From Notospermus geniculatus (lineage: Eukaryota; Nemertea; Pilidiophora; Heteronemertea; Lineidae), in the NCBI GenBank assembly GCA_002633025.1, contig NMRB01000331.1, positions 241,265 through 305,264 of the forward strand: 64,000 nt of DNA, read 5' to 3'. A program made the position numbers and the translations under genes. How positions within the stretch are numbered: position 1 is the stretch's first letter; every line of letters starts with the position of its first letter. Shown piece by piece: positions 32,423 through 41,859 of the stretch. Below the pieces are notes generated by a model. The model did not search any database. It was not told the origin of the DNA and worked only from the letters and a program-made list of their open reading frames with translations.

Positions 32423-32588
32423 AGGTAAAAAAGGCACTGGTAAAAAAGGCACCGGTAAAAAAAGCACGGTAAAAAAAGGCACTGGTAAAAAAGGCACTGG
32501 TAAAAAGGCACCGGTAAAAAAGGCACTGGTAAAAAAGGCACCGGTAAAAAAGGCACGTAAAAATCACTGGGTAGGTAAAAAGGCACAC
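32423..32588 (+). repeat. 15-base minisatellite (GGTAAAAAAGGCACY)
   Basis: About eleven tandem units of GGTAAAAAAGGCACT/C with one- or two-base slippages in the A runs. One frame reads as repeats of KKGTGKKGTG, but slippages break any long frame and there is no gene context. Confidence 0.9.
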
Positions 32589-32950
32589 TTGTCAGAAAAC
32601 TGCACGAGGTGGTGGAATAGGGAATCATGTTTCATTTATGGCAGATTTTTGTTCATTTCCCATTGATAATCCCAGTTGGTCCGACATTGAAGGGATTTGT
32701 ATGTTTGCATTTTCCCACTCTTTTTGTAGGCCTTTTCTGTTCTATTCTGGGTGCCTTTCTCGGTAGTTTTAAGGTTCTACCTCCATCTTTCAAGCAATGA
32801 CATCCAAGAATTAGCTCTCCCCCTTGAATTGGGTGCGGTTATTCATGACTGCCAGTGGATAAAGAAGATTGGGAAGATGTCTAAGTTCTGGGGAGGGGGG
32901 GGGGGGCTACAAGTACCGGGTAACTCACGCTCCCAGACGTAAACAATACG

Positions 32951-33269
32951 NNNNNNNNNNNNNNNNNNNNNNNNNNNNNNNNNNNNNNNNNNNNNNNNNN
33001 NNNNNNNNNNNNNNNNNNNNNNNNNNNNNNNNNNNNNNNNNNNNNNNNNNNNNNNNNNNNNNNNNNNNNNNNNNNNNNNNNNNNNNNNNNNNNNNNNNNN
33101 NNNNNNNNNNNNNNNNNNNNNNNNNNNNNNNNNNNNNNNNNNNNNNNNNNNNNNNNNNNNNNNNNNNNNNNNNNNNNNNNNNNNNNNNNNNNNNNNNNNN
33201 NNNNNNNNNNNNNNNNNNNNNNNNNNNNNNNNNNNNNNNNNNNNNNNNNNNNNNNNNNNNNNNNNNNNN
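32951..33269. other. Assembly gap (319 N) beside minisatellite
   Basis: The right edge of the gap (33270-33298) is the 15-base minisatellite again but inverted (GCCTTTTTTACCAGTGCC). The gap therefore probably hides an inverted array that could not be assembled. Confidence 0.9.
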
Positions 33270-33676
33270 GCCTTTTTTACCAGTGCCTTTTTTACCGTAC
33301 ACCGTTTTGTACACACAGCAACAGAAATGGCAACTGACACTGTACTCGATGACACAGTGCAGTGTAGTGTGCATATACACTGTGCTATAGTTATGGTGCG
33401 CGGGAAATGGTGTTGAGATGTTTGGTTGTCTGGGGTGATTACGTTGGATCATGCAGCAGAACTTGAACCTCGATTCGTATGACGAATCGACGTATAGGCT
33501 ACATCCATCAGCCTCAATTTCATCCAAAACTAAAACACACATTTCCACAACAGAAGCTATTTATTTCAGAAAAGTTCGCGATAGTTGCAAGAATGAATAC
33601 AAATCTAAACTTACTGAGTATAATATTGCGTTACATTGAATGCACAGTAAACCAGTGATGATGATTAAATTCTGCG

Positions 33677-34036
33677 TTAAAGGAGTTCGACGTCCAAGTT
33701 GTAAACAAACCAGTTTGTTTACAAACAGTGGTCGGCAAACTAGTTTTATTCCTTCGTGAAGGTGGCAGCACCAGTAGCGCCCCGTGATCGTTAGACTGGT
33801 GCCCGGTCCAATGCAACTCACTCAACCACTCACTGGTTCTCTATCCACGCTGTGCTGCCACCTATTATCGGTGATATGTACTGAAGTGAATATCTAGTCT
33901 CGCGCAGCCAACCGTTTCGTTCCGCAGGTACTGCGATACAAACGTTCGGTCCTCAGATTCGGCTGGGTGACCGAGCGGCTGGGTGACCGAGACTAGTGAA
34001 TATCGTGTTTACAACTTGGACGTCTATCTCCTTTAA
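33677..34036. mobile_element. TTAA-flanked MITE family F, copy 2, carrying an insertion
   Basis: TTAA at 33677 and 34033. The ends and most of the interior match 27365-27623. A 101-base element interrupts it at 33895-33995. It is itself inserted in duplicated TRIM-flanking sequence. Confidence 0.76.
33895..33995. mobile_element. 101-base element with TAGTCTCG ends and 9-bp target duplication
   Basis: It begins TAGTCTCGCGCAGCC and ends ACCGAGACTA. It is flanked by GTGAATATC at 33886-33894 and 33996-34004. The 9-base duplication and ends match the larger element at 35818-37503. A 9-bp target is characteristic of Mutator-like elements, so this is probably a very short non-autonomous member. Confidence 0.75.
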
Positions 34037-34100
34037 CGCTGGTACACATAAAGCCTTCAAGTTGAAAGAGAATTTTTATATTTACAATGCTACATTTGTG

Positions 34101-34321
34101 TTAACCCTTAGAGCGCCGGGTTTTTTCAACTTTTCCTTCCCCCGTGACCGGGTTTTTTTTGGAAAAAAAATTTTCCGAAAAAAGAAAAACAATTGCCAAA
34201 ACTGCATGTGTTTTGAAATTTTAATTTAATGACCTGTACCGAGTAAACTCGGTAATGGTCCTTAAAAAGAGAACTGTTGCACCAAGTATAGGCCACTCGG
34301 TATCGGCGCTCTAAGGGTTAA
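34101..34321. mobile_element. TTAA-flanked MITE, CCC-starting (piggyBac-like)
   Basis: TTAA at 34101 and 34318 flank CCCTTAGAGCGCCGGG and the inverse CGGCGCTCTAAGGG. The CCC start next to TTAA is the piggyBac pattern, unlike the AGG-starting TTAA elements in this window. Confidence 0.7.
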
Positions 34322-34440
34322 ATTGAAGCAAATAAAACAAGCTTGAACACCCCGTATGGATTCTACACGCAACAATACAAACATAACCGGTAGCGGAAAC
34401 TTTGTTCTTTTTTGGGCTGGCTACTGTAGAACTACATGTA

Positions 34441-34570
34441 TGATATTTTCGTCCTCGTTGACCGTTGCATCTACGGCCAACTCCAGGCCACGTTTAATAG
34501 TTCTGCAGACACTGGTATTTGGCGGGAGCCACTGGTAGATTGCCATGGCAGATGGTGTTTTCTGTTTAAA
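34441..34570 (-). pseudogene. Relic of the TRIM-like gene (propeller fragment)
   Basis: On the minus strand this encodes QWLPPNTSVCRTIKRG and LAVDATVNEDE. It matches residues 634-662 of the complete TRIM copy at 37508-40201 (QWLPPYTSVCRTIKHG, SAVDATVNESE). Only about 45 codons survive, bounded by unrelated sequence and by duplicated 3' flanks, so it is a fragment left by rearrangement of the cluster. Confidence 0.75.
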
Positions 34571-35204
34571 TTGGCCCAAACTGTACCAATTACTGCATAA
34601 TCTAAAAATTTCTGCTTACAGCAGCTCATTATTTTAGAGAAAAAAACTGTTCGCGAATGTTGCAAAAATGAATGTAGCCTACTCTAAAAGTGCAAAGTAT
34701 ATTAGCGTTTACAATGAATGAACAGTGTCCAGGTAGGATTATTAAATTCTGCGTTGCTACACAAGAAAACTTGAAAGAGAATTTTCAATGATATTAATTG
34801 AAACGCGGAAGCCAAGCTTTATTATCGCTGTCAGACAGCAATAATTGACTATCTGACAGCAAACTTTCGATAGAAAACTGTCACGTGGAGTGGCGCCTTA
34901 ACACTCCCTATGGTATCTACTTCTTATCTAGGCCTACTTCCCTCAATAGGCCTACAAAATATACAACCGGTTAACGGCAACCATCTGGCAACGATGGCTC
35001 ATAGTCACCCTTCATTAGAATCATTCCCCCACTGCAACGCTTTGACCTCCCTCATCTTCATACAGTCGCTCACAAAGTGTGAGCGGATGAAATGGAGCGA
35101 GGTAAAAAAAAACCTTGCTCTGAGAGGATGCCCATTGATATACTCTGTGGACGGTACTTGTCACTAACGTGACGATAGCCCTATCTTGTCGTTATCTCCA
35201 TCAG

Positions 35205-35601
35205 TTAACCCTTTCGCGCCGAGTCTCGACTTTGGTCGAGATTGGCCCGGACACACCCTCGCACATTCAAATTGACCTAGAATCGTAACCAGTAGACCGA
35301 TTGATGTCTGCTTTGCATATTTTTTAATGCGAGACTACCCCCCCCCCAATACGCGATTTTGCTCCGTTTGAAGAAACCTGGCTAAAATTGCGTTTTAACG
35401 GCTCTGGCCTGTTTCTCTCAGACATTTTGGAAGAAGCAAACCTCCATGAGGTCGTGGCCCATTTAGTTGCCTCCAGAATGAGTGTCTTGTCACCTGTTTT
35501 GGTTGCATATTTTGGGAGCTAGGCGCGTTTTTGTAGGGACATCAGAAATTCATGTTACGAAATGGACACTTTTCACTTTTAGTTAGGACCGAAAGGGTTA
35601 A
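35205..35601. mobile_element. TTAA insertion (piggyBac-like MITE) with empty site in paralogous flank
   Basis: TTAA at 35205 and 35598 flank CCCTTTCGCGCC and the inverse GACCGAAAGGG. The paralogous flank of TRIM copy 2 (near 45262-45285) reads CTCCATCAGTTAAGCCC with a single TTAA, which is the exact empty site. Confidence 0.85.
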
Positions 35602-35817
35602 GCCCACTTCAGTTAACGCCGCGTTAGAGAAAACGTCAAGAAATAGCACTAACTGTGTTTTGAACAAACCTGCCCTTGTTTCGATTTGGTAGAGTTCGCA
35701 TCTAGTCTAGTTGGGCTGGTGAATCCATTTGCCTCCACCATGTGCTTCTCTATACAGGTTTCAATGTATAGAATTTGCCGTGGTAAGCCTTTGCCAACAT
35801 GATAATGCATTATCAGT

Positions 35818-37503
35818 TAGTCTCGCTCAGCCAGACCCTCGGTTAGTCTCGCGCAGCAGACAACCGGAGGGTCTGGCCATAAACGAAGTATTTTCGTAAT
35901 CACATCCGGGTACCCGCGACCTGATCCTGGACATGCCACCCTCAGCGCCTTCTAGCGACGAGCGCCCCTTTAAATACCGGGACACATTGTCAGGCTGCTC
36001 ATTCGGTATTTCGCTCCCGTGCGGAGCTGTCTCAGCTTGGAACCTCTTTTGCAGTGCATTGTCCGGTTTCGCTCTGCTTCTTACGCTCTATAGAAGTAGG
36101 GGTTCATGTTCGTGGAGCCTTGCTCGCTTGGGTTGGTTGCTGGTGGTGTGCATTGGTCTATACAGGCTGGGCAGTACCATTGGCGGCTCTAAGCCTTGCG
36201 ANGTAAGAATGTAAAGCGAATTTTGGAGTAGAGAAAGCCGCCATGAAGAGCAAGTTAGCCTTTTCCTCCTGCCCAAGGTATTCTACCGAAGTGGAGATTT
36301 TCTTTACGCGGGCTGGAGGTTGGGGCTTCCGTCCTCCTGGGTCGGTATTTTGCGGATTATGCCATTCTGGTGAAGTTCCAGGTAGCGGTTGTAGTGGTGC
36401 GTTAGAGCTAGAGTTTGCTTTGAGGCAAGATGAACAGCGCCTGGTGGATGGAGGCCCCAACCTTCGGCCCACCAGTGTACGGATTTTGAAAGTACATGTA
36501 TTTTCTGTAGCCCGGTTTCACAACCATAATTTACGTTTAACTGGCCAAGTGACCCGTGACAATGGGCCATTGTTGAGGGATATAAGAGGTCTGGCGAAAA
36601 GGGTGCAATAGATCGTATGTTTAGCGTTTTAGGCATTACATGACAGATCGGTATATTCCTTTAGGCTTGTTGGAATTCAGTCCTGCATTCAAACTCAAGT
36701 GTTGGGAGTTTTGGGAGTGTTGGGTTTTGGGAGTTTTGGGGAGTATTGGGAGTGTTATTTGCGTGTTTTTGGTATTATTAAAGGCTATTTCGAATCAGCC
36801 ACAAGGCTGGAAACATCCGGCTTTTCCCCATTACTCCCAAGCGAGACGATAGAGGACGCTGAGGATGTGTTTACACCCTCAGCGCCTTCTAGCGACGAGC
36901 GCCCCTTTAAATACCGGGACACATTGTCAGGCTGCTCATTCGGTATTTCGCTCCCTGGAGGAAATGGCGAAGGTGAAACCTCGATGCATACCTTGTGCCA
37001 GATTTGGGGTCCATGGGGTGTCTGCATGATCCGCAAAGGTTTGAGTCTTTTTGCCCCCCCCCCCCGCCCTGTAGCCACGTTCTTCTATTCTCTCGCTTTT
37101 AAGCTGGAAACATCCGGCTTTTCCCCATTACTCCCAAGCGAGACGATAGAGGACGCTGAGGATGTGTTTAATACCCGGATGTAAATTTATACCGAGCTAT
37201 GCGTTAAGTCAGAGCATCGATTCAGCTCCAATATTATGTCGCAGGAACGGTGATAAAAATACAGAAAATTATTAAAATCTAAATAATATGTGCCATAAAG
37301 CTCGATAAGACTAATTTGAGGGATTGTTAATGCGGTACGCTAAGAAATCTTATGGCGCGTTTAATCGACGTCTGTGCGTGAGCGCCAACTGTCGTGAGAT
37401 GTTGGAACCCTTAGCATAACCAAAATGGATGCATCTGGGGCCAGACTCTGATCCTAGAAGCGTAGGATGCGGAGCGAGATCAGAGGCTGGCGGTGCGAGA
37501 CTA
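35818..37503. mobile_element. 1.69-kb element with TAGTCTCGC ends and 9-bp target duplication (Mutator-like)
   Basis: The element begins TAGTCTCGC and ends GCGAGACTA. It is flanked by ATTATCAGT at 35809-35817 and 37504-37512. The paralogous TRIM copy at 46318-46332 keeps the uninterrupted site ATTATCAGTTAGTGAGG. The interior holds internal duplications (35938-36010 with 36879-36950, and 36808-36870 with 37107-37170). No transposase is recognisable, so this is non-autonomous. It lies four bases beyond the stop codon of the TRIM gene on its right. Confidence 0.85.
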
Positions 37504-37507
37504 ATTA

Positions 37508-40201
37508 TCAGTTAGTGAGGGCAAATAACTCCATGAGCATCTTTCGCCCACTAGCGTTGTCTTGTGGAAAGGATGCAACCATTTGATTGCCGCGGACGAA
37601 GAATTTAACATCAGCCGAGCACTTCCGTTTCAGTGGCCGTCCGAAAACGTCGTTCAGGGTGATGACATGGTCATCACGTTTAAGGCGCCTTCTTCCGTCT
37701 TCACGGATATCCCGAATTTTCGACAGCTCCATCTCGCTTTCCGTCGAAAGGTCTCCCCGCTCGCCCCACCTCAGCATCCATAAATCTTCGTAACTGGAAC
37801 TGACTCTGTCAGTATGGAGCAGGTACGACGGATACTCTGCTGATGGTGACAGATCTGTTGACGCTACTGAAAGATTCCGTTCATAAAAACGCGATTCCCA
37901 AACAATATACACCTCACTGCCCTTGATGCCTACGTCATGTACAACGCTATACTCAGGAGGGAACGATTTTCTGTCTTTTACTTCCCCGGCATTGTTGACC
38001 AGTAGCTGGTACCTACTAGTAGATTTATCTCCGCCCCAAACAAGGAAGCGTGTTGTACTGTATACACCTATACCTCGGGGATGAGGTATCGGATTGAAAC
38101 AGGTTTTCAGGCCACAAAACGTGTCGTAGATTTCAATATCCCTTAACTTAACGCCATCCAAGTCAATGATCCTAATACCAGTCCGCGGGGCTGGCCACAG
38201 CAGAAGTACGATGTGCTCGGACTCGTTCACGGTTGCATCTACAGCCGACTCCAGGCCATGTTTTATAGTTCTGCAGACACTGGTATATGGCGGCAGCCAT
38301 TGGTGGATTACCAAGGAAGAAGACGGTGCTTTTTGCCGAAACAGGCGAGAGAGGGACCATGTGCCCCATATCCAAACATCCTGCCACTGCCCAAGCATTA
38401 TACACAGCATGCATAACACGCCGCGGACTTTGATTGCAAATTGTACACGTTCTCTTTCATGATCGAGATAGTCATGATAGTCATAATACATGTAGTTATA
38501 ATCGTCAAGATAGTAGGAAAGCATTCGATATCTCAGAAGCCATTCATTCCTGCCTATTGGGACCGAAAAAAAAAATCGCAGCAGAGATGCTATCACCGGG
38601 ACCAAAAAAAAGAAGATGATGCTCCTTTTACACACAAGAGGAATCCCAAAAAATTCTCGAATCCGTCTAAAGATAGATATCTTGATTTTACTGTTACAAA
38701 CAGCCAAGACGCGGTTGCCAGACAGCAGAAACAGTCGTTTCACCTCATCCCCATCGGGCACTTCAAAATCCGCCGTTTTTGTGGCGCGACAGCATGGACC
38801 CGTCCTTTCATAACTACGAAAAGAATGAACGAAGTCGGGTCCAGGTCGAATAGTAGTCCCTATGTTGCTGACAGCAAAACCAGCTGCATCATTCGATCTA
38901 GAAGTAATACCGTCGGCTTGATCAGATGATGGTAACGTCGAATCAGGGTTGAACACTGGTAATTCCTCCAAACGATGCTGATATCTCGTGGCAGTAGACT
39001 GTCCGGCTTCTGAAATTTTCGTCAGATTAGTCTTCACGTCCATTAGCCTCTCAATCCTCTCGACCACACCACCATCCGTCTCCTCTCCGTCCAAAGCCTG
39101 CCGAGCTCTATCAAGAATATCGTTGGCCTTCTCCAACGAATCCATGACCTCCTGGCGCTCGTCCGAAGCAGCAGCTACATGTGAGTCATACGAACGATCC
39201 ACCCTCTCGATGTCCGCCTTCCCACTTTGCTTTAGCCTTGTCCTTCTCTTCACTGCTTCATGCCTTTGCTTGCCAATATTCAAGTTTTCATTTTGCAAGT
39301 CGGCTAAAACGGAGGTAAGCTCTCGCAGCCTTTCTTGATATGGGAACATCTCATTTTTAATTGCGTCCATGCTTGCATAGCATTCCAACCTTTTTCGTTC
39401 TATTTTCTCTATCTCCTCCGAAACCACCTTAACTTGAGTAGCGACGGCATCTCGAACTTCATCCTTCGTTGTGCTGCCTGCCTTCTCGGCTATGTCAATC
39501 GGTGTCTCCAACCGCTTAATCTTAGAATCCAAACATTGCTTTATCTCATCTTCTCTGTACTGGTCGACACTTTGCTGAAGGGAGTCGCTCAACGATTTTA
39601 AAGTTTCCTCAAAGTTACTCACCCCATGCAAACCATTAACACAGTGTCCAGCACATTTCAAGCAGATGGCCTTCATACAGTTCAGGCAGTAATGGGTCAA
39701 AGGCGTTTTGTGACGTTTACAAACTCCCGCCAGTGGCTTAACCGTATGTGCGGCTTTCAAAGGTGAGAGAGTGTGCTGGCCGTGGCATGCTGAACAAAGA
39801 TACAACGAACAGGTCTCACAGTATTGGACTGCTGACACATCAACCAGCTTAAGGAGCTTGCAGATATTACAGCAACCGGGTTTTGCTTGGCCTCTGGAAA
39901 ACAAACTTGAAGGCAAATTTTCCACGGTTTCCACAATGTCCCTCAGGGCGATATTGTCCATAAAACCATCCACACCATCTCTTGGCAACTGACAGGACCT
40001 CCGACAATACGGACACGGTATGTCGGTCTCTGTGCAGCCTTTGTTCGAGCGCTTTTCGATGTATTGCCGGAGGCACTCGCGACAAAATGAATGTTGGCAT
40101 GGCCCAATCACCTTGGGCTGGTTGAACAACTCCATGCATATAGAACATGTCACTGTTTCTTTCACTTCATCCAAGCTTTGTTGAATGTCAGCAGTAGCCA
40201 T
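37508..40201 (-). CDS. TRIM-like RING/B-box/coiled-coil protein with hydrophobic hairpin, copy A
   Basis: Open frame of 897 residues from ATG at 40201 to TGA at 37508-37510. I chose this ATG because a TTTTCAG acceptor lies eight bases upstream and MATADIQQSLDEV is a normal TRIM start; the open frame upstream is 5' intron. Order: a RING finger (C19, C22, C35, H37, C40, C43, C63, C66) and two B-boxes (about 110-151 and 158-192). A coiled coil spans about 195-415. A beta-strand-rich C-terminal half (about 470-897) looks like a propeller of unknown type. Inside that half lie two hydrophobic stretches (about 526-547 and 590-612) with a Tyr/Asp-rich loop between them. RING-B-box proteins are usually E3 ubiquitin ligases, so that activity is likely but not shown. 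It belongs to a local family; see 46326 and 53896. A transposon sits just after the stop. Confidence 0.82.
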   Translation of the reverse strand: MATADIQQSLDEVKETVTCSICMELFNQPKVIGPCQHSFCRECLRQYIEKRSNKGCTETDIPCPYCRRSCQLPRDGVDGFMDNIALRDIVETVENLPSSLFSRGQAKPGCCNICKLLKLVDVSAVQYCETCSLYLCSACHGQHTLSPLKAAHTVKPLAGVCKRHKTPLTHYCLNCMKAICLKCAGHCVNGLHGVSNFEETLKSLSDSLQQSVDQYREDEIKQCLDSKIKRLETPIDIAEKAGSTTKDEVRDAVATQVKVVSEEIEKIERKRLECYASMDAIKNEMFPYQERLRELTSVLADLQNENLNIGKQRHEAVKRRTRLKQSGKADIERVDRSYDSHVAAASDERQEVMDSLEKANDILDRARQALDGEETDGGVVERIERLMDVKTNLTKISEAGQSTATRYQHRLEELPVFNPDSTLPSSDQADGITSRSNDAAGFAVSNIGTTIRPGPDFVHSFRSYERTGPCCRATKTADFEVPDGDEVKRLFLLSGNRVLAVCNSKIKISIFRRIREFFGIPLVCKRSIIFFFLVPVIASLLRFFFSVPIGRNEWLLRYRMLSYYLDDYNYMYYDYHDYLDHERERVQFAIKVRGVLCMLCIMLGQWQDVWIWGTWSLSRLFRQKAPSSSLVIHQWLPPYTSVCRTIKHGLESAVDATVNESEHIVLLLWPAPRTGIRIIDLDGVKLRDIEIYDTFCGLKTCFNPIPHPRGIGVYSTTRFLVWGGDKSTSRYQLLVNNAGEVKDRKSFPPEYSVVHDVGIKGSEVYIVWESRFYERNLSVASTDLSPSAEYPSYLLHTDRVSSSYEDLWMLRWGERGDLSTESEMELSKIRDIREDGRRRLKRDDHVITLNDVFGRPLKRKCSADVKFFVRGNQMVASFPQDNASGRKMLMELFALTN

Positions 40202-40429
40202 CACGTTGTCTGAAAAGATAGAATGAGGAATGCAAGCGACAAGTCGGCTCATCATAAAAAAATCCCCATCTTCATCGTCATCATCACCACTCGACATAAC
40301 CCTGTTGGGTTTTTACTAGAGGTATGGAGTCCATGACAGGCTACTGTTGACAGCAGTGATATGAGTCTAATAGCTAGGGTCCCTTGTGTAGACCTACATG
40401 TATACATGTGTGCCTTCGCCCACAGCGAA

Positions 40430-40570
40430 CTCGCGCCGACCCATTACACAGCCGCGCTAACCACTCGACCACCGGGCCCCAGATGATACTTGAGGGTCAT
40501 TTCGGAGATGTAGGTGGAAACCAGAACACTGGCGAAAACCTTGATGTCGATCGCCCTCCTGACTGCACAA
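40430..40570 (-). repeat. tRNA-like SINE relic in shared TRIM 5' flank
   Basis: On the minus strand, GGCCCGGTGGTCGAGTGGTT followed by AGCGCGGCTG is a tRNA A-box context. The neighbouring AGATGTAGGTGGAAACCAGA block is shared with 58660-58680 in the flank of TRIM copy C, so it was present before that duplication. Confidence 0.5.
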
Positions 40571-41006
40571 AGGGCCTGAGGCCGTATTCATAAACGTTCT
40601 TAACTTAGTCATGAATAAACGCTAAGTATAATACTTAGCAAGTCATGATACTTATGTTGGTATTCATAAAAGGCCTTAGTATGACACACAGCTAAGTATG
40701 ATCCCTAGATTCAGACATCATGCTTATCATTCAGCGTAAGTTGTTCCCAGTGAATGAAATCACATTTCAATTGTTATTTTGTCAATTTTTCTGTGGTTTG
40801 GCCGCTCGCCACGGGGTTGTGGTTGACCAATCTTATCCAACTCCTGCCGGGAGGGTGTGTTATACCTGCCATTCTCGGTCAAATGTTTTGATCAAATTTT
40901 TTTGACGAAGGTTTTGGTCAAACTTTGTAGTTCGTAGCCGCCCGTCGTGCACGGTGGATATATTTCATCAAATCTTATCGAATATGGCTCCCGTTCAGTC
41001 TAGATA

Positions 41007-41162
41007 ATGACGGCTACGGCTGCAATTGCTGCGGCAATGCCATTTTACAGAAAGAAGGAGCGGCGCCCAAAGAAGATTTGGGTTAAACAGACCAAAAGTA
41101 TCGGTACATTCTCTAAATATGCATACAGTTCGGGTTCGGGTAGTGGAAACCCTGCTTATTAG
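41007..41162 (+). pseudogene. HARBI1-like transposase N-terminal remnant
   Basis: A 51-codon frame, MTATAAIAAAMPFYRKKERR onward, with a basic KKERRPKKIWVKQ stretch resembling the N-terminus of PIF/Harbinger transposases. The DDE catalytic part is absent. The call rests on this short stretch plus position between Harbinger-like ends. Confidence 0.45.
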
Positions 41163-41415
41163 GCCTGTGCACGTCAAACATGAAAATAAAATACATTTAA
41201 TTTATGTCTTGACAGCTGGGTATAGAAATGGCTACTGTGACTCAAATGGTTGGTTAATCGCACAGAAAAATATCCAACCCCGCCGCTCACGATCCCGTTT
41301 TTCTGAATCGTACTAAAATTCATAGGACCGGTTCTATTCACAACTATTTTCATGCTAGGAAATCATTTCATCCAATTTTCCGTCGTTCACGATCAAACAT
41401 TTTGGTCAATTTGGT

Positions 41416-41690
41416 ATGGAGGCGTCGGCGAAGTCTAAACGAAAGGTTAACCTCACGGAGGCAGAAAAGTCCCGTCTCTGCGAAGATTGTGGGAGTTATC
41501 TCAGGAAAATTTGGTTCAGCGTTGTCGAACAGACAACAACACGAGCCATCTATGGCAAAGAATAACCGTTCCCGATGGATTGCACGTCGTCTCACCAGTT
41601 CCTCCTGCGCAGCGAACATCAATGCGGTCATTTCGCACCATTGTCTTCAGCCAAATGAACGATTCCCGACCGCACAGGTCCAACCTACTC
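41416..41690 (+). pseudogene. Myb/SANT-like (NAIF1-type) Harbinger accessory remnant, frameshifted
   Basis: It starts ATGGAGGCG. Frame one reads KRKVNLTEAEKSRL, frame two continues VGVISGKFGSALSNRQ, frame three continues LWQRITVP and SPVPP. These match successive pieces of a Myb_DNA-bind_5/NAIF1 domain (helix, G-K-F, L-N-Q, W-x-x-I). At least two indels disrupt it. Confidence 0.55.
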
Positions 41691-41859
41691 AAAGTTAAGA
41701 CACCTCGGGAGGTGTCTTAGATTTGAGTGTGATTTTGAGCATGATACTTAGGATAAGTAGTTTATTGAATAGCACTTGTTCAGGACGGTTCGCCTAAGTA
41801 GGAAGTTGAGTGTCATACTTTGACTTAAGTACGTTTATGAATACGGACCCTGGGCGACA

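Larger units (their letters stand above)
40578..41850. mobile_element. Decayed PIF/Harbinger-type transposon
   Basis: Inverted ends GGCCGTATTCATAAACG (about 40580) and CGTTTATGAATACGG (about 41832-41846) bound about 1.27 kb. The matching flank of TRIM copy C (about 58725-58745) lacks it. Inside, 41007-41162 begins AMPFYRKKERRPKKIWVKQ, like the start of a HARBI1-type transposase, then stops. 41416-41690 keeps a Myb/SANT-like (NAIF1-type) module spread over three frames: KRKVNLTEAEKSRL, then SGKFGSALSNRQ, then LWQRITVP. The order transposase-like plus Myb-like is that of Harbinger elements. Both genes are dead. Confidence 0.7.

Noticed and set aside
32313-32666. A 117-codon frame rich in KKGTG
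   Set aside because: It is a translation of the 15-base minisatellite, broken by slippage and without start context or neighbours.
36699-37184. A 161-codon frame beginning MLGVLGVLGFG
   Set aside because: It crosses repeated segments of a transposon interior and its start is a low-complexity TTGGGAGTG repeat; the similar frame at 35933 follows from the internal duplication.
40202-40297. An N-terminal extension of TRIM copy A rich in Asp
   Set aside because: A splice acceptor lies between it and the conserved start. The first part is not conserved in copy C, where the open frame extends through unrelated sequence.
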